Below, piece by piece: positions 1 to 6,942 of a stretch of 29,859 nucleotides of DNA. The notes beneath the pieces are model-generated. The model was not told the origin of the DNA, ran no database searches, and was given only the letters and a program-made list of their open reading frames with translations. This DNA is from PR03 sp964353555 (GTDB lineage Bacteria; Myxococcota_A; UBA9160; PR03): NCBI GenBank assembly GCA_964353555.1, contig CAYGWM010000049.1:1-29859 (forward strand). The letters run 5' to 3'. The translations under genes were made by a program, and so were the position numbers. Within the stretch, counting starts at the first letter, position 1. Each line of letters begins with the position of its first letter.

Positions 1-219
1 CTCGTCTTCATCGGCGCCACCACCGACAAGTTCCTGCGCGCGTTCGACGCCGAGAGCGGCGACGAGATCTGGAGCGCGCGGCTGCCTTACACCGCCAACG
101 CGACGCCGATCACCTACCGCCTGCGCAAGGACGGCAAGCAGTACGTCGTCGTTGCGGCGGGTGGCCACGGCTGGTCGGAGCCCGGCGACGCCTTGGTGGC
201 GTTCGCGCTGCGCGAGTAG
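1..219 (+). CDS. PQQ-dependent dehydrogenase, C-terminal fragment (glucose/quinate/shikimate-type)
   Basis: Only the last 72 codons are inside the window; the reading frame is open from base 1 to the TAG at 217-219. The fragment contains FIGATTDKFLRAFD, then an ESGDEIW blade motif, ATPITY, and QYVVVAAGGHG close to the end. This is the closing beta-propeller blade and C-terminal strand of quinoprotein dehydrogenases of the PQQ glucose/quinate/shikimate family. These periplasmic or membrane-anchored enzymes oxidise sugars or alcohols and pass electrons to the quinone pool. Substrate and membrane anchoring cannot be judged because the N-terminal part lies outside the window. It is convergent with the response regulator gene, 12 bp away. 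Confidence 0.85.
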   Translation, partial: LVFIGATTDKFLRAFDAESGDEIWSARLPYTANATPITYRLRKDGKQYVVVAAGGHGWSEPGDALVAFALRE

Positions 220-231
220 CGCCGGCCCAGT

Positions 232-975
232 TCAGGCGAGCGAGTCGATTCCCGGGATCGGTCGCGATCCGGAAACGCCCGGCTCGGAGTAGCGATAGCC
301 GACACCGCGAACGGTCTCTACGCAGTCGCCGGCGCCGCCGAGTTTGCGCCGGATCGCCTTGATGTGTGCATCGACGACGCGCTCGGTCTGCTGCGAGTCG
401 CCGCCCCAGACCAGATGGATCAGCTGGATTCGCGAGAGCACGCGCCCCGCTTCGCGCATCAACGCCGACAGCAGTTGGAACTCGCGCGGCGTCAGCTCGA
501 GTCGCGCGCCGGCCACCAGCACCGATCCCGAGTTCGGGTGCAGCGCTACGGCCGGCTGGTACTCCGACATGATCCGACCGGGCGTCTCGCGCCCGGGCGC
601 ACTGCGTCGCAGAATCGCCAGCGTGCGCGAGAGCAGCTCGCGGGCGAAGAATGGCTTGGCGAGGAAGTCGTCGACGCCGCATTCGAAGGCGAGGATGCGA
701 TCGATCTCCGATGCGTTCGTCGCCAGCATCAGGATGCCGACATGATCGAGCGCCGCGTCTTCGCGAAGCAGGCGACACAGCCCGAGTCCGGTCATGTCCG
801 ACAGCACCAGATCGGTGACGAGCAGGTCGGCCGCTTCGTGTTTCGCAAGGGCGAGCGCCTCACGTCCCTGGTCCGCCGCGATCACGTCATGGGCTGGACT
901 CGCGAGTCCCTCCGCAATGCGCGCGCGCCACAGCGGATCGCTGTCCGCGACGAGGATGCGCCTGGTGCGAGTCAT
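232..975 (-). CDS. OmpR/PhoB-family response regulator, orphan
   Basis: This is a two-domain response regulator of 247 residues. The receiver domain occupies about residues 5-120, with phospho-acceptor Asp55 in LLVTDLVLSD and Lys107 in FLAKPF. A winged-helix output domain follows (LTPREFQLLSALMREAGRVL, then RVVDAHIKAIRRKLG and the closing VRGVGYRY). The start at 975 was preferred over an upstream in-frame start at 1125 because receiver homology begins at MTRTRRILVADS. The acidic pocket is unusual: it reads ADSDP where VDDDP or VEDE is normal, so one Mg-binding acid seems replaced by Ser12. The switch Thr position appears to be Ala85, followed by Thr86. No histidine kinase lies beside it in the window. 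Its targets are unknown; the divergent TonB operon starting at 1236 is a natural candidate. Confidence 0.9.
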   Translation of the reverse strand: MTRTRRILVADSDPLWRARIAEGLASPAHDVIAADQGREALALAKHEAADLLVTDLVLSDMTGLGLCRLLREDAALDHVGILMLATNASEIDRILAFECGVDDFLAKPFFARELLSRTLAILRRSAPGRETPGRIMSEYQPAVALHPNSGSVLVAGARLELTPREFQLLSALMREAGRVLSRIQLIHLVWGGDSQQTERVVDAHIKAIRRKLGGAGDCVETVRGVGYRYSEPGVSGSRPIPGIDSLA

Positions 976-1202
976 GACCGATCCATCCAAGCGCAGCGCC
1001 GCGACGTGCCGGTGAAGGATCGGGGCAGCCTTCGTGGCGAATCCGTGAACTTCGATTCGGGTGCCGCAAAGCGACCCTCGTACCCGCAGTGGGGGAAGCA
1101 AAATGGCGCCGAAGTGCGGCTTCACACGTCCGCCTCCGATTCGTAAACGGAGGTACTGGGAATCATCACGCGGCGTTCACCGAGCGTAGAAATGCCCTGG
1201 TT

Positions 1203-1213
1203 ATAGTGCGCCC
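1203..1213 (+). promoter_or_regulatory. Candidate promoter element ATAGTGCGCCC upstream of the TonB operon
   Basis: ATAGTGCGCCC lies about 33 bp before the DUF3450 start. The same 11-mer occurs at 10464-10474 upstream of the beta-helix gene. Here it is preceded by T, giving a TATAGT that could serve as a -10 hexamer. The only -35-like sequence (TTCACC at 1176-1181) is 20 bp away, which is too long for a good sigma-70 promoter. A GAGAGGG ribosome-binding site follows at 1226-1232. Confidence 0.3.
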
Positions 1214-1235
1214 ATTCGAAGTTTCGAGAGGGTAG

Positions 1236-2030
1236 ATGGCGTACAGGGCAATCATTCTTGGACCGTTGCTGGTGTCGGCGTTCGGGCTGACCGCGCAGAC
1301 CGTCGCGGCGCAGAACGCTGCCGAGGCGCCTGCGCAGGCCGGCAAACTCGACAACGTCGTGAACGAACGGATCGCCGTCGACGAGGAGGCCAAGGCTTCC
1401 CAGGACCGCATCGATCAGCTCGACGACGAGACCCAGAAGCTTCTGTCCGAGTATCGCAAGGCCGTGAGCGACGCCGAGAGCTATGCGCGATATGCGGATC
1501 AGCTCCAGGTCCAGATCCAGTCCCAGACCGGAGAGATCGACGAGATCAACCGGCAGCTTCTCGAAGTGGAGGCGACGTCGCGAGAGATCGCGCCGCTGAT
1601 GCAGAAGATGCTCGCCACACTCGAACAGTTCGTCGCGCTCGACCTTCCGTTCCTGGGCGACGAGCGCACGAAGCGGGTCGCCACGCTCCAGGAGATGATG
1701 ACGCGCGCGGACGTCACGTTCTCGGAGAAGTACCGCCGCATCCTCGAGGCCTACCAGGTCGAGATGGAGTACGGGCGCACGATCGAAGCGTACGAAGCCA
1801 AGCTCCCCGACGACCGAACCGTCCAGTTCCTGCGCGTCGGTCGCGTGTCGCTGCTCTACCAGACGCTCGACGGTCGCGAGACCGCGTACTGGGACGCCCA
1901 GAAGAAGGCCTGGGTGGTGGCCGACGAATATGCGCACGGCTTCAAGGAAGGCATCGCGGTCGCCAAGAAGGTCCGCGCTCCCGAAATGCTGTTGGTTCCC
2001 GTGCCGGCACCGAAGGAAGCGAAGTCGTGA
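1236..2030 (+). CDS. DUF3450 family periplasmic protein of a TtpC-type TonB system
   Basis: The 264-residue protein begins with a Sec signal peptide (MAYRAIILGPLLVSAFGLTA, cleavage near AAQ-N). Next comes a long charged helical region, about residues 35-115, rich in Glu/Gln/Lys and likely coiled coil (DRIDQLDDETQKLLSEYRKA). The C-terminal half contains DERTKRVATLQEMMTRADVT, YQVEMEYGRTIEAYEA and GRVSLLYQTLDG, typical of DUF3450. In vibrios and other marine gammaproteobacteria this family is the first gene of the TonB2 cluster and is thought to help the TtpC/ExbB complex in the periplasm. The start has a strong GAGAGGG site 4 bp upstream. The next gene begins at the final base of this stop codon, so they are translationally coupled. 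Confidence 0.88.
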   Translation: MAYRAIILGPLLVSAFGLTAQTVAAQNAAEAPAQAGKLDNVVNERIAVDEEAKASQDRIDQLDDETQKLLSEYRKAVSDAESYARYADQLQVQIQSQTGEIDEINRQLLEVEATSREIAPLMQKMLATLEQFVALDLPFLGDERTKRVATLQEMMTRADVTFSEKYRRILEAYQVEMEYGRTIEAYEAKLPDDRTVQFLRVGRVSLLYQTLDGRETAYWDAQKKAWVVADEYAHGFKEGIAVAKKVRAPEMLLVPVPAPKEAKS

Positions 2031-3406
2031 TGCGAAATCGCCCGCTCTCGATCGTCCTCGTGACGGCTGCGCTCGTGGGTCTCGCGTATCGCGCGAATGC
2101 AGCAACCACCCTCGACGAGCTGCTCGATCAGACCCGCAACGCGCGCGCGATCGAGGCAGAGGCCAACGCGGGCCGCGAGAGGGAATTCCTCGCCAACCGC
2201 GACAAGCAGGCGGCGCTGCTCGCGGAGGCCCAACGCAAGCGGGACGCGGCGGAAACGCGCAGCAAGCAGCTCTCCGCGACCTTCGACGCCAACGAGACCA
2301 AGCTCGCTGAACTCGATGGTCTGCTGACGCAGCGCCTCGGCACACTCGGTGAACTCTTCGGTGTGGTGCGGCAGGTGGCGGGTGACGGCTCAGCGGTGAT
2401 GTACAACTCGCTTCTGAGCGCCCAGTACCCGAAGCGCGACGAGTTCTTCGCCGGCCTCGGCAAGTCGAAGTCGATGCCGTCGATCGAGCAACTCGAACGG
2501 CTCTGGTTCGAGATCCAGCGCGAGATGACCGAGAGCGGCCAGGTCGTCGCGTTCCCGGCCACGATCGTCGGCGCCGACGGAACCCCGACTGACGCCCAGG
2601 TGGTGCGCATCGGTGGGTTCCTCGCGATGTCGGATGGCCGCTACCTGAATTACCTGCCGAGCGTCGGGAAGCTGGGTGTGCTGTCGCGGCAGCCGGCTTC
2701 CAATCTGACGAAGCTCGCCGCCGGCGTGCAGAAGGCCACGGGCGGCTACGTCGAAGCCGCCGTCGATCCGTCGCGCGGCGTGTTGCTGTCGATGATCGTG
2801 CAGCGCCCGAACGTGATGGAGCGCATCGAGAAGGGCGAAGCGGTCGGCTACGTGATCATCGTGGTGGGCGTAATCGGCGCCTTGCTCGCCCTCTACCAGG
2901 CCATCTACCTGATCCGAACCCGGATCGCCGTCAGGCGTCAGCTCGCCCGACTCGACCACCCGACCACCGATAATCCGCTGGGGCGCGTGCTGAGTTCCGC
3001 GAAGACCGACCCGTACACGATCGAAGAAGACGCGGAGGTCGTCGAGCTCCGCATTTCCGAGGCGGTGTTGCGCGAAGTGCCGCGCCTCGAGCGCTTCCAG
3101 GCGTTCTTGCGGCTCGCAGTTGCGGCGGGTCCGCTGCTCGGGCTGATCGGCACGGTGATCGGCATGATCATCACGTTCCAGAGCATCACCGAATCGGGGT
3201 CGAGCGATCCGCGGCTGATGGCGAACGGAATCTCGCAGGCGATGATCGCGACGGTGCTCGGCCTCGGCATCGCCGTGCCGCTTCTCTTCATCAACGCGGG
3301 TCTCGCATCGATGTCGCGCCAGATGGTGCAGATCCTCGACGAGCAGAGCACCGGGATGCTGGCCGAGAGTCTCGAGCGCCGGCGCGGAAGCGCGCAGCAT
3401 GCCTGA
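2030..3406 (+). CDS. ttpC: TtpC-like long MotA/TolQ/ExbB proton-channel protein
   Basis: This 458-residue inner-membrane protein has a signal/anchor helix (about 5-25), a periplasmic coiled-coil-rich domain (about 30-260) and a transmembrane helix (GYVIIVVGVIGALLALYQAI). A MotA/TolQ/ExbB domain follows, with FLRLAVAAGPLLGLIGTVIG, MIITFQSITESGSSDPRLMA, GISQAMIATVLGLGIAVPL and a terminal helix. The long periplasmic N-terminus is what separates TtpC from ordinary ExbB. In vibrio TonB2 systems TtpC is needed in addition to ExbB and ExbD. ATG 2030 overlaps the upstream TGA; an in-frame GTG at 2027 is an alternative start. Its end overlaps exbB by 8 bp. Confidence 0.92.
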   Translation: MRNRPLSIVLVTAALVGLAYRANAATTLDELLDQTRNARAIEAEANAGREREFLANRDKQAALLAEAQRKRDAAETRSKQLSATFDANETKLAELDGLLTQRLGTLGELFGVVRQVAGDGSAVMYNSLLSAQYPKRDEFFAGLGKSKSMPSIEQLERLWFEIQREMTESGQVVAFPATIVGADGTPTDAQVVRIGGFLAMSDGRYLNYLPSVGKLGVLSRQPASNLTKLAAGVQKATGGYVEAAVDPSRGVLLSMIVQRPNVMERIEKGEAVGYVIIVVGVIGALLALYQAIYLIRTRIAVRRQLARLDHPTTDNPLGRVLSSAKTDPYTIEEDAEVVELRISEAVLREVPRLERFQAFLRLAVAAGPLLGLIGTVIGMIITFQSITESGSSDPRLMANGISQAMIATVLGLGIAVPLLFINAGLASMSRQMVQILDEQSTGMLAESLERRRGSAQHA

Positions 3407-3935
3407 GGTGCTTCTCGGAGCGATGCGCTGGCCGGTGTCGGCCGTGTCGGATCTCATCGATCAAGGCGGTCCCTTCGTCTTCTGGATCTTCCTGTGCGGC
3501 TTCGTAATGTGGACGCTTGCAATCGAACGCTTCTGGTACTTCTCGCGCATTCTGCCCCGCGATGTGGGCGAGGCGACCGCGCGTTGGAAAGCCCGCAGCG
3601 ATCACCAATCGTGGTGCGCGCGACAGATTCGCGGCGCAATGATCTCCCGTGTCAACACGGCGATGACTGCGAATCTGGTGCTGCTGCGCGTGCTGGTGCC
3701 GCTCTCGCCGCTGCTCGGCCTGGTTGGAACGGTGAGCGGCATGCTCGAAGTCTTCGATTCGATGGCACTCAGCGGCTCTGCCGATGCACGCGCGATGGCC
3801 AGCGGCGTGTCGCACGCGATGATCTGCACGCTGACGGGTCTCGCAGTGAGCATCACCGGTCTCTACCCGGTCTATTACTTCCAGTCGCGTACCAGGATGG
3901 AAACCGAACTGCTGGCCGACCGGCTCGTCTACTGA
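3399..3935 (+). CDS. exbB: ExbB-like MotA/TolQ/ExbB proton-channel protein
   Basis: The 178-residue protein has an N-terminal membrane helix (GGPFVFWIFLCGFVMWTLAI), a short cytoplasmic stretch and the two conserved ExbB helices: LRVLVPLSPLLGLVGTVSGM followed by LEVFDSMALSGSADARAMAS, then GVSHAMICTLTGLAVSITGL. It would form the pentameric core of the proton channel that energises TonB. The length is typical of the short ExbB of TonB2-type clusters. The start overlaps the ttpC stop (ATGCCTGA), and exbD begins one base after the stop, so the genes are co-translated. Confidence 0.93.
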   Translation: MPEVLLGAMRWPVSAVSDLIDQGGPFVFWIFLCGFVMWTLAIERFWYFSRILPRDVGEATARWKARSDHQSWCARQIRGAMISRVNTAMTANLVLLRVLVPLSPLLGLVGTVSGMLEVFDSMALSGSADARAMASGVSHAMICTLTGLAVSITGLYPVYYFQSRTRMETELLADRLVY

Positions 3936-3936
3936 C

Positions 3937-4350
3937 ATGCGGCTACGCCGACACTTCGACACCGAGGAGTCGACCGGCATCGATCTCGCGCCGATGCTCG
4001 ATTTCGTTCTGAACCTGCTGATCTTCTTCATCATCACGGCGGTGTTCACGAAAGAGCTGAGCCTCCAGGTCGGGCGCCATGGCGGCGGCGCCAGCGGTCC
4101 CGCGTCGGGCAAGGAGGCCGGCAGCATCTCGGTGGTGCTGAAGGAGTCTGGCGAAGTGCTGGTGGACAACCGCGTCGTCGATGTGCGCGCGGTTCGCGCC
4201 AACGTCGAGCGACTGCACGCGCAGAAGCCCGAATGGGGCGTGATGGTCACGGCCGAGCAGAACGCCGCCTCCGGCCTGCTCGTGGAGGTCGTCGATCAGG
4301 TGCGGCAGGGCGGCGTGGACAACGTGTCCTTCGGAACCTCTTCTCGATGA
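3937..4350 (+). CDS. exbD: ExbD/TolR family biopolymer transport protein, first copy
   Basis: The 137-residue single-pass protein has a short cytoplasmic N-terminus, a transmembrane helix and a periplasmic ExbD domain. The signature TGIDLAPMLDFVLNLLIFFI contains the proton-relaying Asp of ExbD/TolR (the D of MLDFVLNLL). The periplasmic part includes VVLKESGEVLVDNRVVDVR and AEQNAASGLLVEVVDQVRQG, the usual ExbD folding motifs. It sits between exbB and a second exbD. The membrane-helix regions of the two copies are almost identical while the periplasmic domains differ, pointing to an old tandem duplication. Confidence 0.93.
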   Translation: MRLRRHFDTEESTGIDLAPMLDFVLNLLIFFIITAVFTKELSLQVGRHGGGASGPASGKEAGSISVVLKESGEVLVDNRVVDVRAVRANVERLHAQKPEWGVMVTAEQNAASGLLVEVVDQVRQGGVDNVSFGTSSR

Positions 4351-4359
4351 GAGAGACCC

Positions 4360-4776
4360 ATGCGCTCACACCGACACGCTGCTGAGACGAGCGCGGAAAC
4401 CGGCATCGATCTGGCTCCGATGCTCGACTTCGTCCTCAATCTGCTGATCTTCTTCATCATCACCACCTCCTTCGTGCGAGAGGCCGGCATCACCGTGACC
4501 CGCGCCGAAGCGGAGACGGCCGCATCCGCCCAGGATGGAAACATCCTGATCGCCATTCGCCCGAACGGAGACGTCTGGATGGACCGGCGCCAGGTGGACA
4601 TTCGCGAAGTGCGACCGCTGATCGAGCGCCTGCACATCGAGCGGCCCGAGGACACCGTGATCGTGATCGCCGACAAGGCCGCAACGAGCGGAATGCTCGC
4701 GCAGGTGATGGACGAGGTGAAGCTCGGCGGCATCGACGAGGTCGCGATCGGCGCAGGAAGCACCACGGGGCAATGA
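4360..4776 (+). CDS. exbD: ExbD/TolR family biopolymer transport protein, second copy
   Basis: The 138-residue ExbD protein repeats the TGIDLAPMLDFVLNLLIFFI helix of the first copy, including the proton-relaying Asp. Its periplasmic domain is distinct (NILIAIRPNGDVWMDRRQVD, then DKAATSGMLAQVMDEVKLGG). Two ExbD proteins may assemble as a heterodimer inside the ExbB pentamer; that is an inference from the known ExbD dimer. It starts 9 bp after the first exbD with a GAGAGA site, and the tonB GTG follows 3 bp after its stop. Confidence 0.92.
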   Translation: MRSHRHAAETSAETGIDLAPMLDFVLNLLIFFIITTSFVREAGITVTRAEAETAASAQDGNILIAIRPNGDVWMDRRQVDIREVRPLIERLHIERPEDTVIVIADKAATSGMLAQVMDEVKLGGIDEVAIGAGSTTGQ

Positions 4777-4779
4777 AGC

Positions 4780-5427
4780 GTGCCGGCACTGGGGCGATAT
4801 CTGGTCGCGTTGCTGTTGAGCGGCGTGCTCACCGCCGGGCTCTTCGGTGCACTGCGGGTGCTGATCAACGTGCGAACTGAAGCGGAGGCGACGACAGCGA
4901 TCTCCAAGATCGAGTTCGTGCGCCTTCGGCGTGAGGTCGAGATCGAAGAGAAGCAGCGCGAGAAACCCGAGCGCGCAAAGCCGGAGCAAGCGCCACTGAC
5001 GCCGACACTCTCCGTGGCCAAGGAAGAGGGCATCGATCTCGGACTCGATGTCGAAGCGCTCGCCGCTGGACTCGGCGCCGAGTTCGGTTCCGCTGGAGGT
5101 GGCGGTGGCGATGGCACGGGCAAGGGCGGACTCGCGTTCAGCGCCGGCCTCTCGGACCGCGATCCGCTGCCGCTCGTGCGTGTCGAGCCGCAGTACCCGC
5201 AGCAAGCGCGCCAACGAAAGCTAGAAGGCTGGGTACAGGTGCGGTTCACGATCTCGACGGCCGGCTCGGTGCGCGATGCGGCCGTCGTGAAGTCGAGCGA
5301 TTCCGTGTTCGAACGCAGCGCGATCCAGGCCGTCAACAAATGGAAGTACCAGCCCCAGATGCAGGAGGGAAAAGCCACCGAGGCTCCCGACCAGCAGGTG
5401 GTGTTGCGCTTCAAGATGGAGGGATGA
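4780..5427 (+). CDS. tonB: TonB energy transducer
   Basis: The 215-residue protein starts at GTG with GGGG 9 bp upstream; no closer ATG is available. It has an N-terminal membrane helix (YLVALLLSGVLTAGLFGALR), a charged Glu/Lys/Pro linker (about residues 45-75), a glycine-rich stretch (GGGGGDGTGKGG) and a C-terminal TonB domain (RVEPQYPQQARQRKLEGWVQ, VRFTISTAGSVRDAAVVKSS, IQAVNKWKYQPQ). It would span the periplasm and touch the TonB box of outer-membrane receptors. The linker is shorter and less proline-rich than in E. coli TonB, as in TonB2-type proteins that rely on TtpC. It is the sixth gene of the operon. Confidence 0.93.
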   Translation: MPALGRYLVALLLSGVLTAGLFGALRVLINVRTEAEATTAISKIEFVRLRREVEIEEKQREKPERAKPEQAPLTPTLSVAKEEGIDLGLDVEALAAGLGAEFGSAGGGGGDGTGKGGLAFSAGLSDRDPLPLVRVEPQYPQQARQRKLEGWVQVRFTISTAGSVRDAAVVKSSDSVFERSAIQAVNKWKYQPQMQEGKATEAPDQQVVLRFKMEG

Positions 5428-5431
5428 CGAC

Positions 5432-6742
5432 ATGACCACCCCCGAGGAATTCCGAAAGCCCAGTCTTCGCAGCGTCGCTGTGATTCTCTTCGTTGCGCTG
5501 TCGGTCGCAACGGCCCCTGCCGGCGCCAAGTCGAAGCCGGAGGAACGAGGCGCCGACGGCGAGCGCACAGGCACCGGACTCAGCAAGCAGGTCGCCGACA
5601 AGCTGCTCGCCGCCAACGAATTGCTGGCGAAGGACAAGTACGACGAAGCGCTCGAAATCGTCGACGGCGTCGCGAAGCGCCGCAACCTGAAGCCGCCCGA
5701 ACTCGCGCAGATCCACCGCTTCCGCGGCTACATCTTCGTCAACAAGAACATGCCGGAGCAGGCCGCCGAGGAGTTGAAGCTGGCGCTCGACCAGCACGCG
5801 TTCGATCCCAGCACCGAACAGCTGACGACGTACTCGCTGGCGCAGATCTACACGCAGATCGGGCGCTACGACCGCGCGATCGAGCTGATCGACGCGTGGT
5901 TCCAGACCGCCGAGAGCCCGCCTGCCGACGCCTACTACCTGAAGGCGATGATCCTGGTGCAGCAGGAGAAGTTCGACGCCGCGCTCGAGCCGGCGAAGAA
6001 GGCGATCGAGATGACTCCTTCGCCGCGCGAGAGCTGGATCCAGCTGCTGGCGGCGATCTACATCGAAACGCGTGACTACCCGAACGTCGCGGCGACGCTC
6101 GAGCGCTTGGTCGCGATGGCGCCGGGCAAGAAACAATACTGGGTGCAGCTCGCGGCCGTGCAGCATCATCTCGAGCGCGACGCCAAGGCCGCAGCGACGC
6201 TGCGACTCGCCGATCAGGCGGCGCTGCTGAACGATGATCGCGAGTTCCGCCAGCTCGCGCGGCTGATGTTCTTGCGCGAGCAGCCCTACCAATGCGCGAA
6301 GATCATCGAAGACGCCATCAAGGCCGGCACCGTCGCGGCCGATGCGGATGCGTACAAGCTGATCTCGAACTGCTACATCGCAGCACGGGCGACCGACTTG
6401 GCGCTCGAGCCGCTGGCGAAAGCGGCAGAGCTCGCGCCGGACGGCGAGATGTACCTGCTGCTCGGTCAGCTTCATTTGCAGCGCGAGCGATTCGCGCCTG
6501 CGATCGATGCGCTGCAGAAGGGGCTGGCGAAGTCGAAGCCCGAGCGGCGCGGTTCGGCGCAGCTGCTGATCGGTGTCGCGCAACTGGGTTCCGAGCATTT
6601 CGACGCCGCCGAGCGAGCCTTTCGCGCCGCGCAGTCTGACGAGAAGGTTCGCCACGCGGCGGAGAGTTATCTGAAGTACCTGGATGAGCAGCGCGCCCGT
6701 CGGGTGGGCCAGGAGTCTCTGCAGACCGCATCCAGCAACTGA
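5432..6742 (+). CDS. TPR-repeat periplasmic protein of the TonB operon
   Basis: The 436-residue protein has an N-terminal signal or anchor helix (SVAVILFVALSVATAPAGAK) followed almost entirely by tetratricopeptide repeats. Recognisable units include ANELLAKDKYDEALEIVDGV, AQIYTQIGRYDRAIELIDAW, AMILVQQEKFDAALEPAKKA and LGQLHLQRERFAPAIDALQK. A TPR protein closes the TonB2/TtpC clusters of marine gammaproteobacteria in the same position, where it is thought to scaffold the complex. A GGAGGG site lies 7 bp before the ATG, and the gene starts 4 bp after the tonB stop. It is the last gene of the operon before a 200-bp gap. Confidence 0.9.
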   Translation: MTTPEEFRKPSLRSVAVILFVALSVATAPAGAKSKPEERGADGERTGTGLSKQVADKLLAANELLAKDKYDEALEIVDGVAKRRNLKPPELAQIHRFRGYIFVNKNMPEQAAEELKLALDQHAFDPSTEQLTTYSLAQIYTQIGRYDRAIELIDAWFQTAESPPADAYYLKAMILVQQEKFDAALEPAKKAIEMTPSPRESWIQLLAAIYIETRDYPNVAATLERLVAMAPGKKQYWVQLAAVQHHLERDAKAAATLRLADQAALLNDDREFRQLARLMFLREQPYQCAKIIEDAIKAGTVAADADAYKLISNCYIAARATDLALEPLAKAAELAPDGEMYLLLGQLHLQRERFAPAIDALQKGLAKSKPERRGSAQLLIGVAQLGSEHFDAAERAFRAAQSDEKVRHAAESYLKYLDEQRARRVGQESLQTASSN

Positions 6743-6757
6743 GTTGCGCCGCTTCGC

Positions 6758-6842
6758 GACTGCCATCGCAGTCCGTCGCCCATCGGTGACGGAGTTGGGG
6801 TGCGTGTGTCCGGCGATTGCCGGATGCGCTCGGCGGTCACCG
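6758..6842 (+). promoter_or_regulatory. Stem-loop cluster in the leader of the TonB-dependent receptor gene
   Basis: Between the TPR gene and the receptor (6743-6942) there are nested inverted repeats. GACTGC/GCAGTC (6758-6773) has a CATC loop. TCCGGC/GCCGGA (6809-6824) has a GATT loop. CGGTGAC (6784-6790) pairs with GTCACCG (6836-6842), enclosing the second hairpin. None has a T-tract, so these are not typical intrinsic terminators. They could attenuate read-through or structure the receptor mRNA leader. No known riboswitch consensus was recognised. Confidence 0.35.
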
Positions 6843-6942
6843 AATCGCCCCATTCTTCTCACGAGATCGCCGCGCCCCGCGCGCTCGATTTCGAAACTCT
6901 CCTGGCATGGGAGTGGCTGCTGCCATGCCTTTCGGGAGTCCG

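Noticed and set aside
976..1235. Fur box controlling the TonB operon
   Set aside because: No AT-rich GATAATGATAATCATTATC-like dyad is present here or before the receptor.
6743..6942. Cobalamin riboswitch upstream of the TonB receptor
   Set aside because: The leader has stem-loops but no B12-box-like sequence, and the receptor does not resemble BtuB.
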